From Actinomadura hibisca NBRC 15177 (GTDB lineage: Bacteria; Actinomycetota; Actinomycetes; Streptosporangiales; Streptosporangiaceae), in NCBI RefSeq assembly GCF_001552635.1, contig NZ_BCRO01000009.1:1-38009 (forward strand): 38,009 nucleotides of DNA, read 5' to 3'. A program made the translations under genes and the position numbers. The notes beneath the pieces were generated by a model. It had not been told where the DNA came from, did not search any database, and was given only the letters and a program-made list of their open reading frames with translations. Within the stretch, counting starts at the first letter, position 1; every line of letters starts with the position of its first letter. Below, in pieces: positions 1-7,359 of the stretch.

Positions 1-26
1 TGCCAGCACATCGTGTCTGGCCTTTG

Positions 27-344
27 TTAGTGGCCTGGGGGGAGTTCTGCGGTGGGGCGGGCTTCGGGTGCCAGGGGGCGGTTGGGGGGTTGGCGGTTGT
101 AGGGGGTGCCTACCTGTTCGGCGGTCACGATGATTTCGTCTTTGGGTGGAGTGGGGCGTGTTCTTGTGTATGCGGTCGTGAGCTGGGACAGCACCCACAC
201 CATGGCGACGCTCACCACCACCGCAATCAGGTAGCGGATCAGGGCCGTCGAGACCGGTAGTTCCTCGGTCACGAAGGCGCGCCATAGGGCCTGGCTGTCC
301 AGGATCGCGGCGAAGACCAGGACGGGGAAGCTAACCAGCCGCAC
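27..344 (-). CDS. Small single-pass membrane protein at the end of the flhA operon
   Basis: A 105-residue protein that I do not recognise. It has one clear membrane segment at about residues 36-57, followed by a hydrophilic, Pro/Arg-rich tail, so it is probably an inner-membrane protein with a short cytoplasmic C-terminus. Its ATG lies 14 bases inside the 3' end of the upstream PilZ gene, so translation is probably coupled and it belongs to the flhA-flhF-PilZ transcript. The location suggests an accessory flagellar or c-di-GMP-linked function, but nothing in the protein itself shows this. The stop (TAA) falls 26 bases from the window edge. Confidence 0.72.
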   Translation of the reverse strand: MRLVSFPVLVFAAILDSQALWRAFVTEELPVSTALIRYLIAVVVSVAMVWVLSQLTTAYTRTRPTPPKDEIIVTAEQVGTPYNRQPPNRPLAPEARPTAELPPGH

Positions 345-969
345 GTTCGTTCGCCTTTCTCGCGCGGATCTGGGCCTGGAGCACGTAGCGGTTGATCACC
401 GCCGCCTCGGCGTTGGTGGCGTTGAAGGCGAGCACCAGCAGGCGGACGTCCTTCGCGTCGGGCGCGTCGGCCGACAGCACGCGTGCGGGCAGGGAGAGGA
501 TCCGGTCGTCCAGCACCAGTTTGGCGATGACCTTCTGGTCGGGGGTCGCGTCCGGGCCGGTTCCGCGGCAGCGCGCGCCGCCCTCGGAGACGTCGAGCAG
601 ACGGCCGCGGAACACCTCCGCGCCGGTCTCCGCGTCCGTCAGGCGGACCTGGGCGCTGGTCGTGACGCGTGCGGCGTCGCGCCGGTTGTCGACGCGCACC
701 TCGCCCGTCGCCTGCACCGTCCACGACTTGATCCGGCCGTCGGAGACGCCGGTCAGCACGGCCGGGGCGGTGTAAAGGCCGCGCGGGCCCGTCCAGCGCA
801 GCTCCAGGACGGTGCCGGGGCCGGGCGGTTCGATGTCGCCCGCGCCGGCGGGCGCGGTGATGGTCAGCTCCAGTTCGGCGACGGCCTCCGAGCGCGAGGA
901 GTGCACGCGGCCGTCGGGCAGCGCCACTTCAACGAGCGTGCCGGGCGCGGGGGGACTGATGTTGATCAC
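331..969 (-). CDS. PilZ-domain c-di-GMP-binding protein (YcgR-like flagellar brake candidate)
   Basis: A 212-residue protein. The N-terminal ~90 residues resemble the beta-rich YcgR-N-type domain and the C-terminal half is a PilZ domain. Both c-di-GMP-binding signatures are intact: RxxxR at Arg97/Arg101 and DxSxxG at Asp126, Ser128 and Gly131. In the YcgR/YpfA family such proteins bind the nucleotide and act on the flagellar motor or on secretion. The GTG start at 969 overlaps the flhF-like stop as GTGA; the open frame runs further upstream, but that part is the antisense-like arginine-rich shadow of flhF. The two GGDEF-EAL proteins elsewhere in the window could supply or remove its ligand. 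The PilZ call is firm; the motor-brake role is inference. Confidence 0.88.
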   Translation of the reverse strand: MINISPPAPGTLVEVALPDGRVHSSRSEAVAELELTITAPAGAGDIEPPGPGTVLELRWTGPRGLYTAPAVLTGVSDGRIKSWTVQATGEVRVDNRRDAARVTTSAQVRLTDAETGAEVFRGRLLDVSEGGARCRGTGPDATPDQKVIAKLVLDDRILSLPARVLSADAPDAKDVRLLVLAFNATNAEAAVINRYVLQAQIRARKANERAAG

Positions 970-2114
970 GCCTGTCCCTCCAGCCGGTCGCAGAGCAGCG
1001 CGGCCCAGGTGTGCGGGGAACTCGGCCGGTCGTCCAGGCGGGCGACGGGGAAGCCGAGGCCGAGGACGCTCGCGGGGTCGCCGGTGGCGTCCAGGGCGGT
1101 GACCGCCAGGCCGTGCACCGGCCCGAGGGCGCCGAGGAAGCGCGCGGTGTCGGCGATCTTGCGGCTGGCGTCGACCAGCGCCCACACCGCGGTCGCGCCG
1201 AGCGCGTCGGTGACCGCGCGGGCCCACTCGCCGTTGCCGTCCTCGGCGCAGGCGTCCACGACCACCACGTGCGCCACGTCGGCCCGGTGCAGCTTGCGGG
1301 CGCGGCGGACGGCCTCGGCCGGGCCGGAGATCCGGCGGGTGTGGTGGACGCCGGTCCCGGCGGTGGACCGCGCCGCCAGCAGGATCTGGGCCGGGCCGAG
1401 CGACAGCGCGCGGGCGGTCGCCTCGGCGATCGGCAGCGCCGTGCGGGCGGGGCCGACGATGACCAGCACGTCGCCGGGACGGTCCGGGGCGGCGGGCGCC
1501 TCGGGCATCGCGGCGAGCGCCCGGACCACCGCGCGGTAGGTGTCGGTGCCGGTGGCGCGCCGGACGAGGTGGTCGGGCATGCCGAGCGCCCTGAGCGGCG
1601 CCGCCAGGGGGCGGTCCGGTTCGACGGTCCGGGGCTGGAACGCCTGCACTCCGGCGGGGGTGGGGGACGTGGGGTGCTCCGGGCGTCGCTGGGCGGCCAG
1701 GACGTCGGCGAACGCCTGGTCCATCGTCGTGGTGGCCGCTGGGGTGGCGGTGAAGGCCGGTGCTTCTGCGGGTGTCTCCTGCTTCGGGGCAGGGGCGGTC
1801 AGGCGGCGTTCGCGCTCCTCGGTGCGGGCCAGCAGGGCCGCCACCGGGTCCTGCGTAGCCGCCTCGTCCTGCGCGGACTCGTCTTGCGGCATCGCCTCGT
1901 TCTGCGGTGCGGACTTGGCAGGGGCCGGCGCGGCCGGTGCCTCGTCGGGCACGCTCACGGTCAGTTCGTAGCGCTGCCGGGCGAAGAAGCCGGCGAAACC
2001 GCCGCTGCGCACCCGGTCGGCCGACACGATGGAGGCTTCCGGCCCGTGCTCAGCGCGGACCTGGGACAGCAGGGTCTCCAGGTCGGTCCCCTCAAGCAGC
2101 AAGTGCTTCGGCAT
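966..2114 (-). CDS. flhF: FlhF-like SRP-GTPase homologue with degenerate nucleotide site
   Basis: A 382-residue protein. The N-terminus (1-55) has the FlhF-type segment 'HGPEASIVSADRVRSGGF' and an FFARQRYEL stretch. A Pro/Ala/Gln-rich linker (about 55-170) and an NG-like C-terminal domain follow. FlhF normally is an SRP-family GTPase that sets flagellar placement and number. Here the P-loop position (221-228) reads GPARTALP, without the GxGKT lysine; the DTAG position reads VVDACA, and TKLD is TALD. The protein is therefore unlikely to bind or hydrolyse GTP in the usual way. Its ATG overlaps the 3' end of flhA by 23 bases and its stop overlaps the PilZ start. The family call rests on these motifs plus context; FlhF-derived pseudo-GTPase is the best description. 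Confidence 0.75.
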   Translation of the reverse strand: MPKHLLLEGTDLETLLSQVRAEHGPEASIVSADRVRSGGFAGFFARQRYELTVSVPDEAPAAPAPAKSAPQNEAMPQDESAQDEAATQDPVAALLARTEERERRLTAPAPKQETPAEAPAFTATPAATTTMDQAFADVLAAQRRPEHPTSPTPAGVQAFQPRTVEPDRPLAAPLRALGMPDHLVRRATGTDTYRAVVRALAAMPEAPAAPDRPGDVLVIVGPARTALPIAEATARALSLGPAQILLAARSTAGTGVHHTRRISGPAEAVRRARKLHRADVAHVVVVDACAEDGNGEWARAVTDALGATAVWALVDASRKIADTARFLGALGPVHGLAVTALDATGDPASVLGLGFPVARLDDRPSSPHTWAALLCDRLEGQA

Positions 2115-4131
2115 CGGTCACAACTCCCAGGGTCTCCACTCGGGCCGTGCATTCGGCGATCTCGGTGTAGGACAGCAGCGGCAGCCGGGGCACCGCCATC
2201 TTCAGCAGGCGCCGCAGCGGCGTCCGCAACTGCGGCGAGCAGACCAGCGCCGGGGTGACGCCCTGCTGCTCGGCCATCTCGGTGAGCCGGATGGCCTGGC
2301 CGATCAGGTTCTCGGCCGAGGCGGGGTCCAGCAGGAGCTGGACGCCCTGGTCGGTCGGGCGCAGCGACTCCAGCAGCCGCTGCTCGGTGCGCGGGTCCAG
2401 CGTCAGCACCGGCAGCCGGCCGGCCTCGGTGTGCTGGGCGGCGATGGCCGGGCCGAGCGCGGCGCGGGCCGCCTCGTGCAGGGCCTCGGGCTCGGTGCTC
2501 TTCTTGGCCGCCAGCGACAGCGCCTCGAAGATGCGCACCAGGTCGCGCACCGGCACGCCCTCCTCCAGCAGGGACTGCAGGACGAGCTGGACCTGGCCGA
2601 GGCTGAGCAGGCCCGGCGTCAGCTCCTCGACGACGACCGGGTGGGTGCGGCGCACGGAGTCGGTCAGGGCCCGCACGTCCTCGCGGTCCAGCAGCCGTCC
2701 GGCGTTGGCCCGCACGACCTCGGCGAGGTGGGTGATGATCACCGAGGCGCGGTCGACGACGGTGGCGCCGGTCAGCTCGGCCTGGTGGCGCAGCTCGCTC
2801 GGCACCCACTTGCCCGCCAGGCCGAACACCGGCTCCTGGCCGGCGCGGCCGGGCAGTCCGTCCAGGTGGTCGCCGATGGCGAGCACGGTCCCGGGCGGGG
2901 CCTGGCCGCGGGCGGCCTCGACGCCGTTGATGCGCAGCACGTAGGTGGACAGCGGCAGGTCCAGGTCGTCGCGGGTGTGCACCGGCGGCATGATGACGCC
3001 GAGCTCCAGCGCGATCTTGCGGCGCAACGAGCGGACGCGTTCCAGCAGGTCGCCGCCCGCCGCGTCGACCAGGTCCACCAGGTCGGGGGACAGGGCCAGC
3101 TCCAGCGGGTCGACGCCGATCTCGCCGAGCAGCGACTCGGGGGAGTCGGGCGCGGGGCGGTCGGGCTCGGCGGCCGGCACGGCGGACTGCTCGGGCGCGG
3201 CCTTCGGGACGCGCTGGGCGATCACCAGCATCGCGCCACCGATGATCATGAAGGGCAGCTTGGGCAGGCCCGGGATCAGGACCAGGGCGAGCGCCGCGCC
3301 GCCGGCGATCTGCAGGGCGCGCTTGTGCTGGCCGAGCTGGCGGGTCACCGTGCCGCTCATGTCGCTGTCGTCGCTGGCGCGGGTGACGATGATGCCGGTC
3401 GCGACCGACAGCAGCAGCGCGGGGATCTGCGAGACCAGGCCGTCGCCGATGCTCAGCAGGCTGTAGGTCTGCATGGCCTCGGCGGGGCCCATCTGGTGCT
3501 GGACCATGCCGATGGCGAAGCCGCCCACCAGGTTGATGAAGGTGATGACGATGGCGGCGATCGCGTCGCCCTTGACGAACTTGGAGCCGCCGTCCATCGC
3601 GCCGTAGAAGTCGGCCTCGGCGGTCACGTCGGAGCGGCGGCGGCGCGCCTCGTTCTCGTCGATCAGCCCGGCGTTCAGGTCGGCGTCGATCGCCATCTGC
3701 TTGCCCGGCATGGCGTCCAGGGTGAAGCGCGCGCCGACCTCGGCGACGCGCTCGGCGCCCTTGGTGATCACCAGGAACTGGATGACGATCAGGATCAGGA
3801 AGATCACCAGGCCGACGACCAGGGAGCCGCCGACCACGAAGTGCCCGAAGGCGCCGATGACCTTGCCCGCGTCGCCGTTCAGCAGCACCAGCCGGGTCGC
3901 GCTGATGTTCAGCGACAGCCGGAACAGCGTCAGCACCAGCAGCAGGCCGGGGAAGGAGGAGAAGTCCAGCGCCCGGCGCACGTTCATGCTGACCAGCAGC
4001 ACCAGCAGCGCGATGGTGATGTTGGCGGCGATCAGCAGGTCGAGCACGATGGTCGGCAGCGGCATGACCATCATGACGATGATCAGGATGACGCCGAGGG
4101 GCACGGCCATCTGACGGATGCCTTGGGGCAC
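2092..4131 (-). CDS. flhA: Flagellar type III export apparatus protein FlhA
   Basis: FlhA, the large FHIPEP-family subunit of the flagellar export gate, drives proton-coupled export of rod, hook and filament proteins across the inner membrane. The 679-residue length matches the family. The N-terminal half has about eight membrane segments. The conserved FHIPEP block is visible around 'DFSSFPGLLLVLTLFRLSLN' and in the cytoplasmic loop with AMPGKQMAIDADLNAG and ADFYGAMDGG. The C-terminal ~350 residues are the cytoplasmic ring domain. I chose the GTG at 4131 because GGAGG sits six bases upstream; the next ATG (4110) is seven codons inside and lacks such a site. It is the first gene of its operon, with a FliA-type promoter at 4207-4233. 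flhB is not visible, so the export genes continue elsewhere. Confidence 0.96.
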   Translation of the reverse strand: MPQGIRQMAVPLGVILIIVMMVMPLPTIVLDLLIAANITIALLVLLVSMNVRRALDFSSFPGLLLVLTLFRLSLNISATRLVLLNGDAGKVIGAFGHFVVGGSLVVGLVIFLILIVIQFLVITKGAERVAEVGARFTLDAMPGKQMAIDADLNAGLIDENEARRRRSDVTAEADFYGAMDGGSKFVKGDAIAAIVITFINLVGGFAIGMVQHQMGPAEAMQTYSLLSIGDGLVSQIPALLLSVATGIIVTRASDDSDMSGTVTRQLGQHKRALQIAGGAALALVLIPGLPKLPFMIIGGAMLVIAQRVPKAAPEQSAVPAAEPDRPAPDSPESLLGEIGVDPLELALSPDLVDLVDAAGGDLLERVRSLRRKIALELGVIMPPVHTRDDLDLPLSTYVLRINGVEAARGQAPPGTVLAIGDHLDGLPGRAGQEPVFGLAGKWVPSELRHQAELTGATVVDRASVIITHLAEVVRANAGRLLDREDVRALTDSVRRTHPVVVEELTPGLLSLGQVQLVLQSLLEEGVPVRDLVRIFEALSLAAKKSTEPEALHEAARAALGPAIAAQHTEAGRLPVLTLDPRTEQRLLESLRPTDQGVQLLLDPASAENLIGQAIRLTEMAEQQGVTPALVCSPQLRTPLRRLLKMAVPRLPLLSYTEIAECTARVETLGVVTDAEALAA

Positions 4132-4206
4132 GCGAGTCCTCCGCTTCCAGAGCGTCACCGGTCGTCGGTCGTGTCCGTGACCGTCTTCGCCGTCCTGGCT
4201 CCCTGC

Positions 4207-4233
4207 CGATCGGCGGGGGAGGCGGGGTGTTGA
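4207..4233 (-). promoter_or_regulatory. FliA/WhiG-type promoter for the flhA operon
   Basis: On the minus strand, TCAA (4233-4230) is followed after 15 bases by GCCGATCG (4214-4207). This fits the sigma-28 family pattern TAAA/TCAA-N15-GCCGATAA. It lies about 75 bases upstream of the flhA GTG, giving a leader of about 70 bases. The same pattern recurs at four other promoters in the window. Confidence 0.72.
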
Positions 4234-4258
4234 GGATTTTTCCGCCACCGGACGCGAA

Positions 4259-4292
4259 CGGCCGCCCGTTCCCCGGTCGGGGCGGGCGGCCG
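4259..4292. terminator. Hairpin after the small secreted protein gene
   Basis: A perfect 10-bp GC stem (4259-4268 with 4283-4292) whose 14-base loop can add a CCCC/GGGG inner stem. It starts 24 bases beyond the small secreted-protein stop and lies upstream of the flhA promoter. It has no U-tract in the minus direction, as is common for high-GC actinobacterial hairpins. It probably separates the two transcripts. Confidence 0.55.
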
Positions 4293-4315
4293 CGCGAAGG
4301 GCTCCTGCCGGAGCG

Positions 4316-4600
4316 TCAGTGACCGGCGCTGCTCTGCACGGTGGAGCTGGAGGCGCCGTTGGCGCTGACCTCCTTGTAGACCTTGACGTACCGGGTGCCG
4401 CCGTGGCCGTCGCTCTCGGCGAACACGCCGGTGGTGCTGGCGCCGTTCGGGTTGGCGTTGCTGGAGACGTTGGCGTACTTGACGCCGCCCCCGTCGTCGG
4501 CCATGACGGACCCCGCTCCGGCCGCGGCCAGGCCGAGACAGGCGGGAACCAGTACGGCGGCCGTCAGGCCACGTCGCGCACGGTGCGTCAGCGTCGTCAT
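4316..4600 (-). CDS. Small secreted protein of unknown function
   Basis: A 94-residue protein with a clear Sec signal: basic start (RARR), hydrophobic core, and likely cleavage after the Val-Met-Ala near residue 34. The mature part is only about 60 residues, rich in Ser, Asn, Gly and Asp, with no cysteine and no anchor, so it should be released or bound non-covalently to the wall. It contains two similar segments (VKYANVSSNANPNGAS and VKVYKEVSANGASSS), suggesting an internal duplication. A strong GGAGGA ribosome site precedes the ATG. A large hairpin fills its leader (4626-4671). I do not recognise a family. Confidence 0.75.
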   Translation of the reverse strand: MTTLTHRARRGLTAAVLVPACLGLAAAGAGSVMADDGGGVKYANVSSNANPNGASTTGVFAESDGHGGTRYVKVYKEVSANGASSSTVQSSAGH

Positions 4601-4625
4601 TCCGATCTTCCTCCTGTGGTCGGTG

Positions 4626-4671
4626 GCCCGCGGGCCGCGGCGCGACGGTGCGCGTGCCGCGGCCCGCGGGC
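4626..4671. terminator. 16-bp perfect inverted repeat between kinase and small secreted gene
   Basis: Arms at 4626-4641 and 4656-4671 are exact inverse complements, pure G/C, around a 14-base loop. The structure lies 100 bases past the kinase stop and ends about 25 bases before the ATG of the small secreted protein. It could be the terminator of the kinase operon or a leader structure limiting expression of the secreted protein. There is no U-tract. Confidence 0.55.
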
Positions 4672-4771
4672 GAGAGAGAACGGATCATCCCTCGTGGCTG
4701 TCCGTACCCCTGCCGGGCGCGGTGGACGGCGAGTGCTTGCCCTGGTTTGGGTAAAGCCGAAGGGCTCTGCG

Positions 4772-6892
4772 TCAATTTGTGGTCGTGACCGCCGCCCGGC
4801 GCGGGGACCGGCGGCGGGCGGGGTCGTGCGCGGCGGGCAGCGTGAAGACGACGCGCGTGCCGGGCTCCCCGCCGGGGTTGGCGGCGGCGGTGATCGTGCC
4901 GCCGTGGCGCTCGGCGATGCGCTTGCAGATCGCCAGGCCGAGGCCGGTGCCGCCGTGGCCGGTGCCCCGGTGGGCGCGGTGGAAGTTGTCGAAGACGCTC
5001 TCGTGCTGCCCGGCGGGGATGCCGAGGCCGTTGTCGCGCACCTCCACGGCGACCATGCCGTCCCCGGCCGGGGCCGCGCTGACGGCGATGCGCGGCGGCA
5101 CGCCGGGCCGGGAGTACTTCAGGGCGTTGCCGATCACGTTGTCCAGCAGCTGGCGCAGCAGCACCGGGTCGCCGTGCACGGCGGGCAGTTCGGCGATCTC
5201 GAAGCGGGGCGCGGCCCCGCCCCGGCCGGGCCGGTCGGTGCGGGCGGCGACGACGTCGGCGACCAGGTCGGCCAGGCGCGCCTCGGTCACCGCGAGCGGG
5301 GCGTCGCGCGCGGTGGTGTAGGCGAGCAGGTCGTTGATCAGGTGCCGCATGCGGGCGGCGGCGCGGCGCACGCGCGCCAGGCCGTCGTGCAGGTCGCCTG
5401 CCGAGCCGCCGGAGTCGACCAGCTCGTCGGTCATCTCGGCCCAGCCGTCGACGGTGGTGAGCGGGTTCAGCAGGTCGTGGGCGACGACGCCGGCGAAGGC
5501 GGTCAGCTCGTCGCGGTGGCGGCGCTCGGCGGTGACGTCGCGGAACACCACCACCGCGCACCGCTCCCGGCCGTCCCCGGCCAGCGGCACGGCGTTCACG
5601 CTGAGCAGTCGGCCCTCGGGCACGGCGGCGTTGCGGACCAGGACCTCCTCGTCGCGCACCTCCGCCTCGCCCGCCAGGACGCGCGCGTGCGCCATCTCCT
5701 CGTCGGCCAGGGGCCTGCCGTCGGGGTGGAACAGGCCGTAGTAGCCGGGCGAACGGACCGCGCCGCCGTCGCCGCCGACGCCCAGCAGCTCGACGGCGGC
5801 GGGGTTGTGGACCAGGAACCGGCCGCCGGAGTCCAGCACGCTGACGCCCTCGCGCATTGAGTCCATGATCGTGCCGAGCAGCCGGGCCTGGGCGCACGCC
5901 TCCCCCTGCGCGGCGGTGGCGCGGCGGGTCAGCTCCTCGCGCTCGGCCCGGCTGAGCGCCAGGACCAGCCCCACGAAGGCGACCAGCGTGACGAACAGCT
6001 GGACCAGCAGCGCCCGGACGGGGGTGGACTGCACCGCCGCCAGCGGCCCGTCGCCGCGCAGGGTGCACGTCACCGCGACGGCGCCGACCGCCAGGCTGTG
6101 CCCGGCGACGAACGCCACGCCGCAGCGCATCGCCGCCCACACCGTCACCGTCAGCAGCATGAAGGCCAGCGGGACGTCCCGGTTGCCGAAGACCGCGCAG
6201 TAGGCGGCCGCCGAGGCGGCGGCCAGGGCCAGGCGCTCGACGGCCCACCAGCCGTCGCGGTCGAGCCGGGCGCGCGCGGCGGTCGCCAGGTCCCGCGCCG
6301 ACCGCCCTTCCAGGGCGCGGTACAGGCAGAGCCCCGCCGTGCCGACCAGCAGGATCCCGGCGGCGTTGCGGGCGGGCCAGACGGCGGCGGCGGGCCAGGA
6401 CCACGTCCCGCCGAGCAGGCACAGCAGGGACGTGCCGACGGCCGCGCCGGTGCCGACGCCCGCCGCAATGGCGATCAGGGCGCCGCGCAGGTCGGCGAGC
6501 CGGGCGAACGGCGTCCGGCCCGCCTCCGCCAGGTGCGGGCACACCCGGTCGGCCACGGCGAGGAAGACGGCGACCTGGGCGAGGTTGGCCACCATGAAGG
6601 CCCCGGCCATCAGGGGCGGGGTGCCGGTGGCGAGGTTGACGGCCGTGATGGCGGCGGCGAGCACCGCCAGGTCCAGGGCCCGCCCGCGCCCGCGCGGGGC
6701 GGCGAGCAGCCACACCACCGCGACGCCCGCGGCGGGCCACACCAGGTTCAGGTCGACGGCGTCCATGATCGTCTGCCGTCCGGCCCAGGCCACCAGCAGG
6801 TAGGCCAGGGCGAAACCGGCGGTGCGCGCCGCCCGCGCCGTCCCCGGCGTCCGCGCCGTCCCCGGTGCCCGTGCCGCCCAGGCGGGGGTCAT
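4772..6892 (-). CDS. MASE1 sensor histidine kinase with PAS domain
   Basis: A 706-residue membrane kinase. An N-terminal MASE1-type sensor of about eight to nine membrane segments (to about residue 300, with a typical 'LNLVWPAAGVAVVWLL' stretch) is followed by a PAS domain (about 325-450). Next come a HisKA domain with the phospho-acceptor in 'VVAHDLLNPLTTV' (His about 472), and a complete HATPase domain: N-box NVIGNALKYS, DNGLGIP (about 620) and GTGLGLAI (about 648). All catalytic boxes are intact. The ATG overlaps the upstream receiver stop as ATGA, so the two are translationally coupled partners. The pair lies behind a FliA-type promoter, so it probably acts in the motile stage. The frame stays open far upstream, but only from ATG 6892 does it read as kinase. 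Confidence 0.92.
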   Translation of the reverse strand: MTPAWAARAPGTARTPGTARAARTAGFALAYLLVAWAGRQTIMDAVDLNLVWPAAGVAVVWLLAAPRGRGRALDLAVLAAAITAVNLATGTPPLMAGAFMVANLAQVAVFLAVADRVCPHLAEAGRTPFARLADLRGALIAIAAGVGTGAAVGTSLLCLLGGTWSWPAAAVWPARNAAGILLVGTAGLCLYRALEGRSARDLATAARARLDRDGWWAVERLALAAASAAAYCAVFGNRDVPLAFMLLTVTVWAAMRCGVAFVAGHSLAVGAVAVTCTLRGDGPLAAVQSTPVRALLVQLFVTLVAFVGLVLALSRAEREELTRRATAAQGEACAQARLLGTIMDSMREGVSVLDSGGRFLVHNPAAVELLGVGGDGGAVRSPGYYGLFHPDGRPLADEEMAHARVLAGEAEVRDEEVLVRNAAVPEGRLLSVNAVPLAGDGRERCAVVVFRDVTAERRHRDELTAFAGVVAHDLLNPLTTVDGWAEMTDELVDSGGSAGDLHDGLARVRRAAARMRHLINDLLAYTTARDAPLAVTEARLADLVADVVAARTDRPGRGGAAPRFEIAELPAVHGDPVLLRQLLDNVIGNALKYSRPGVPPRIAVSAAPAGDGMVAVEVRDNGLGIPAGQHESVFDNFHRAHRGTGHGGTGLGLAICKRIAERHGGTITAAANPGGEPGTRVVFTLPAAHDPARRRSPRRAAVTTTN

Positions 6893-7269
6893 GCCGCCCG
6901 CTCCCCGTCCGGGGCGGGCAACACGCGCCGCAGGGCGGCGTACAGGTCGTCCCGGTTGAAGGGTTTGGCCAGGTGGTGGCCGCCGGACTCGTGGATGCGG
7001 GCGATCGCCTCGCCGCTCCACAGCACCGTCGCGATCACTGCGGGCAGCCCGGGGCGCAGGTCGCGCAGCCGCCCCAGCAGCTCGATGCCGTCCATGTCGG
7101 GCAGGCCGACGTCGAGCACGGCGGCGTCGGGCGGGCCGTGCCGGCACACCGCGGCGAACGCCGCGGCGGCGCTGCCGACGGCGACGGCGTCGTGCCCGCC
7201 GTCGCGGAGCTGCTGGACGATCAGGTCGCGGATGTCCCGCTCGTCCTCGACGATCAGCAGTCGGGCCAC
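6889..7269 (-). CDS. Single-domain response regulator (CheY-like receiver)
   Basis: A 126-residue stand-alone receiver with the acidic pair in 'LLIVEDERD', phospho-acceptor Asp53 (LDVGLP), switch Thr81 and Lys102 (AKPF). It has no output domain, so it signals by protein contact or passes phosphate on. The GTG at 7269 is chosen because AAGGAG lies five bases upstream; the longer frame back to 7341 would cross the promoter. It overlaps the MASE1 kinase downstream by four bases, which makes that kinase its likely partner. A CheY-like switch role at the motor is possible but untested. Confidence 0.9.
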   Translation of the reverse strand: MARLLIVEDERDIRDLIVQQLRDGGHDAVAVGSAAAAFAAVCRHGPPDAAVLDVGLPDMDGIELLGRLRDLRPGLPAVIATVLWSGEAIARIHESGGHHLAKPFNRDDLYAALRRVLPAPDGERAA

Positions 7270-7317
7270 TACCACTCCTTGGACGGACGGTGACCCGTTC
7301 CCGGGTCTCCGGGGCTC

Positions 7318-7345
7318 CCATCGGCCGCCTATGGGCCGCACTTGA
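7318..7345 (-). promoter_or_regulatory. FliA/WhiG-type promoter for the receiver/MASE1-kinase pair
   Basis: On the minus strand, TCAAG (TCAA at 7345-7342) is followed after 16 bases by GCCGATGG (7325-7318). It lies about 50 bases upstream of the receiver GTG, in the 90-base gap after the GGDEF-EAL gene, so the kinase pair can be transcribed apart from it. Confidence 0.7.
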
Positions 7346-7359
7346 GGCTTTTGGGGGGA

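Noticed and set aside
2029..4233. A 734-residue plus-strand frame opposite flhA
   Set aside because: Gln/His/Asp-rich shadow with no recognisable motif; flhA on the minus strand accounts for the region.
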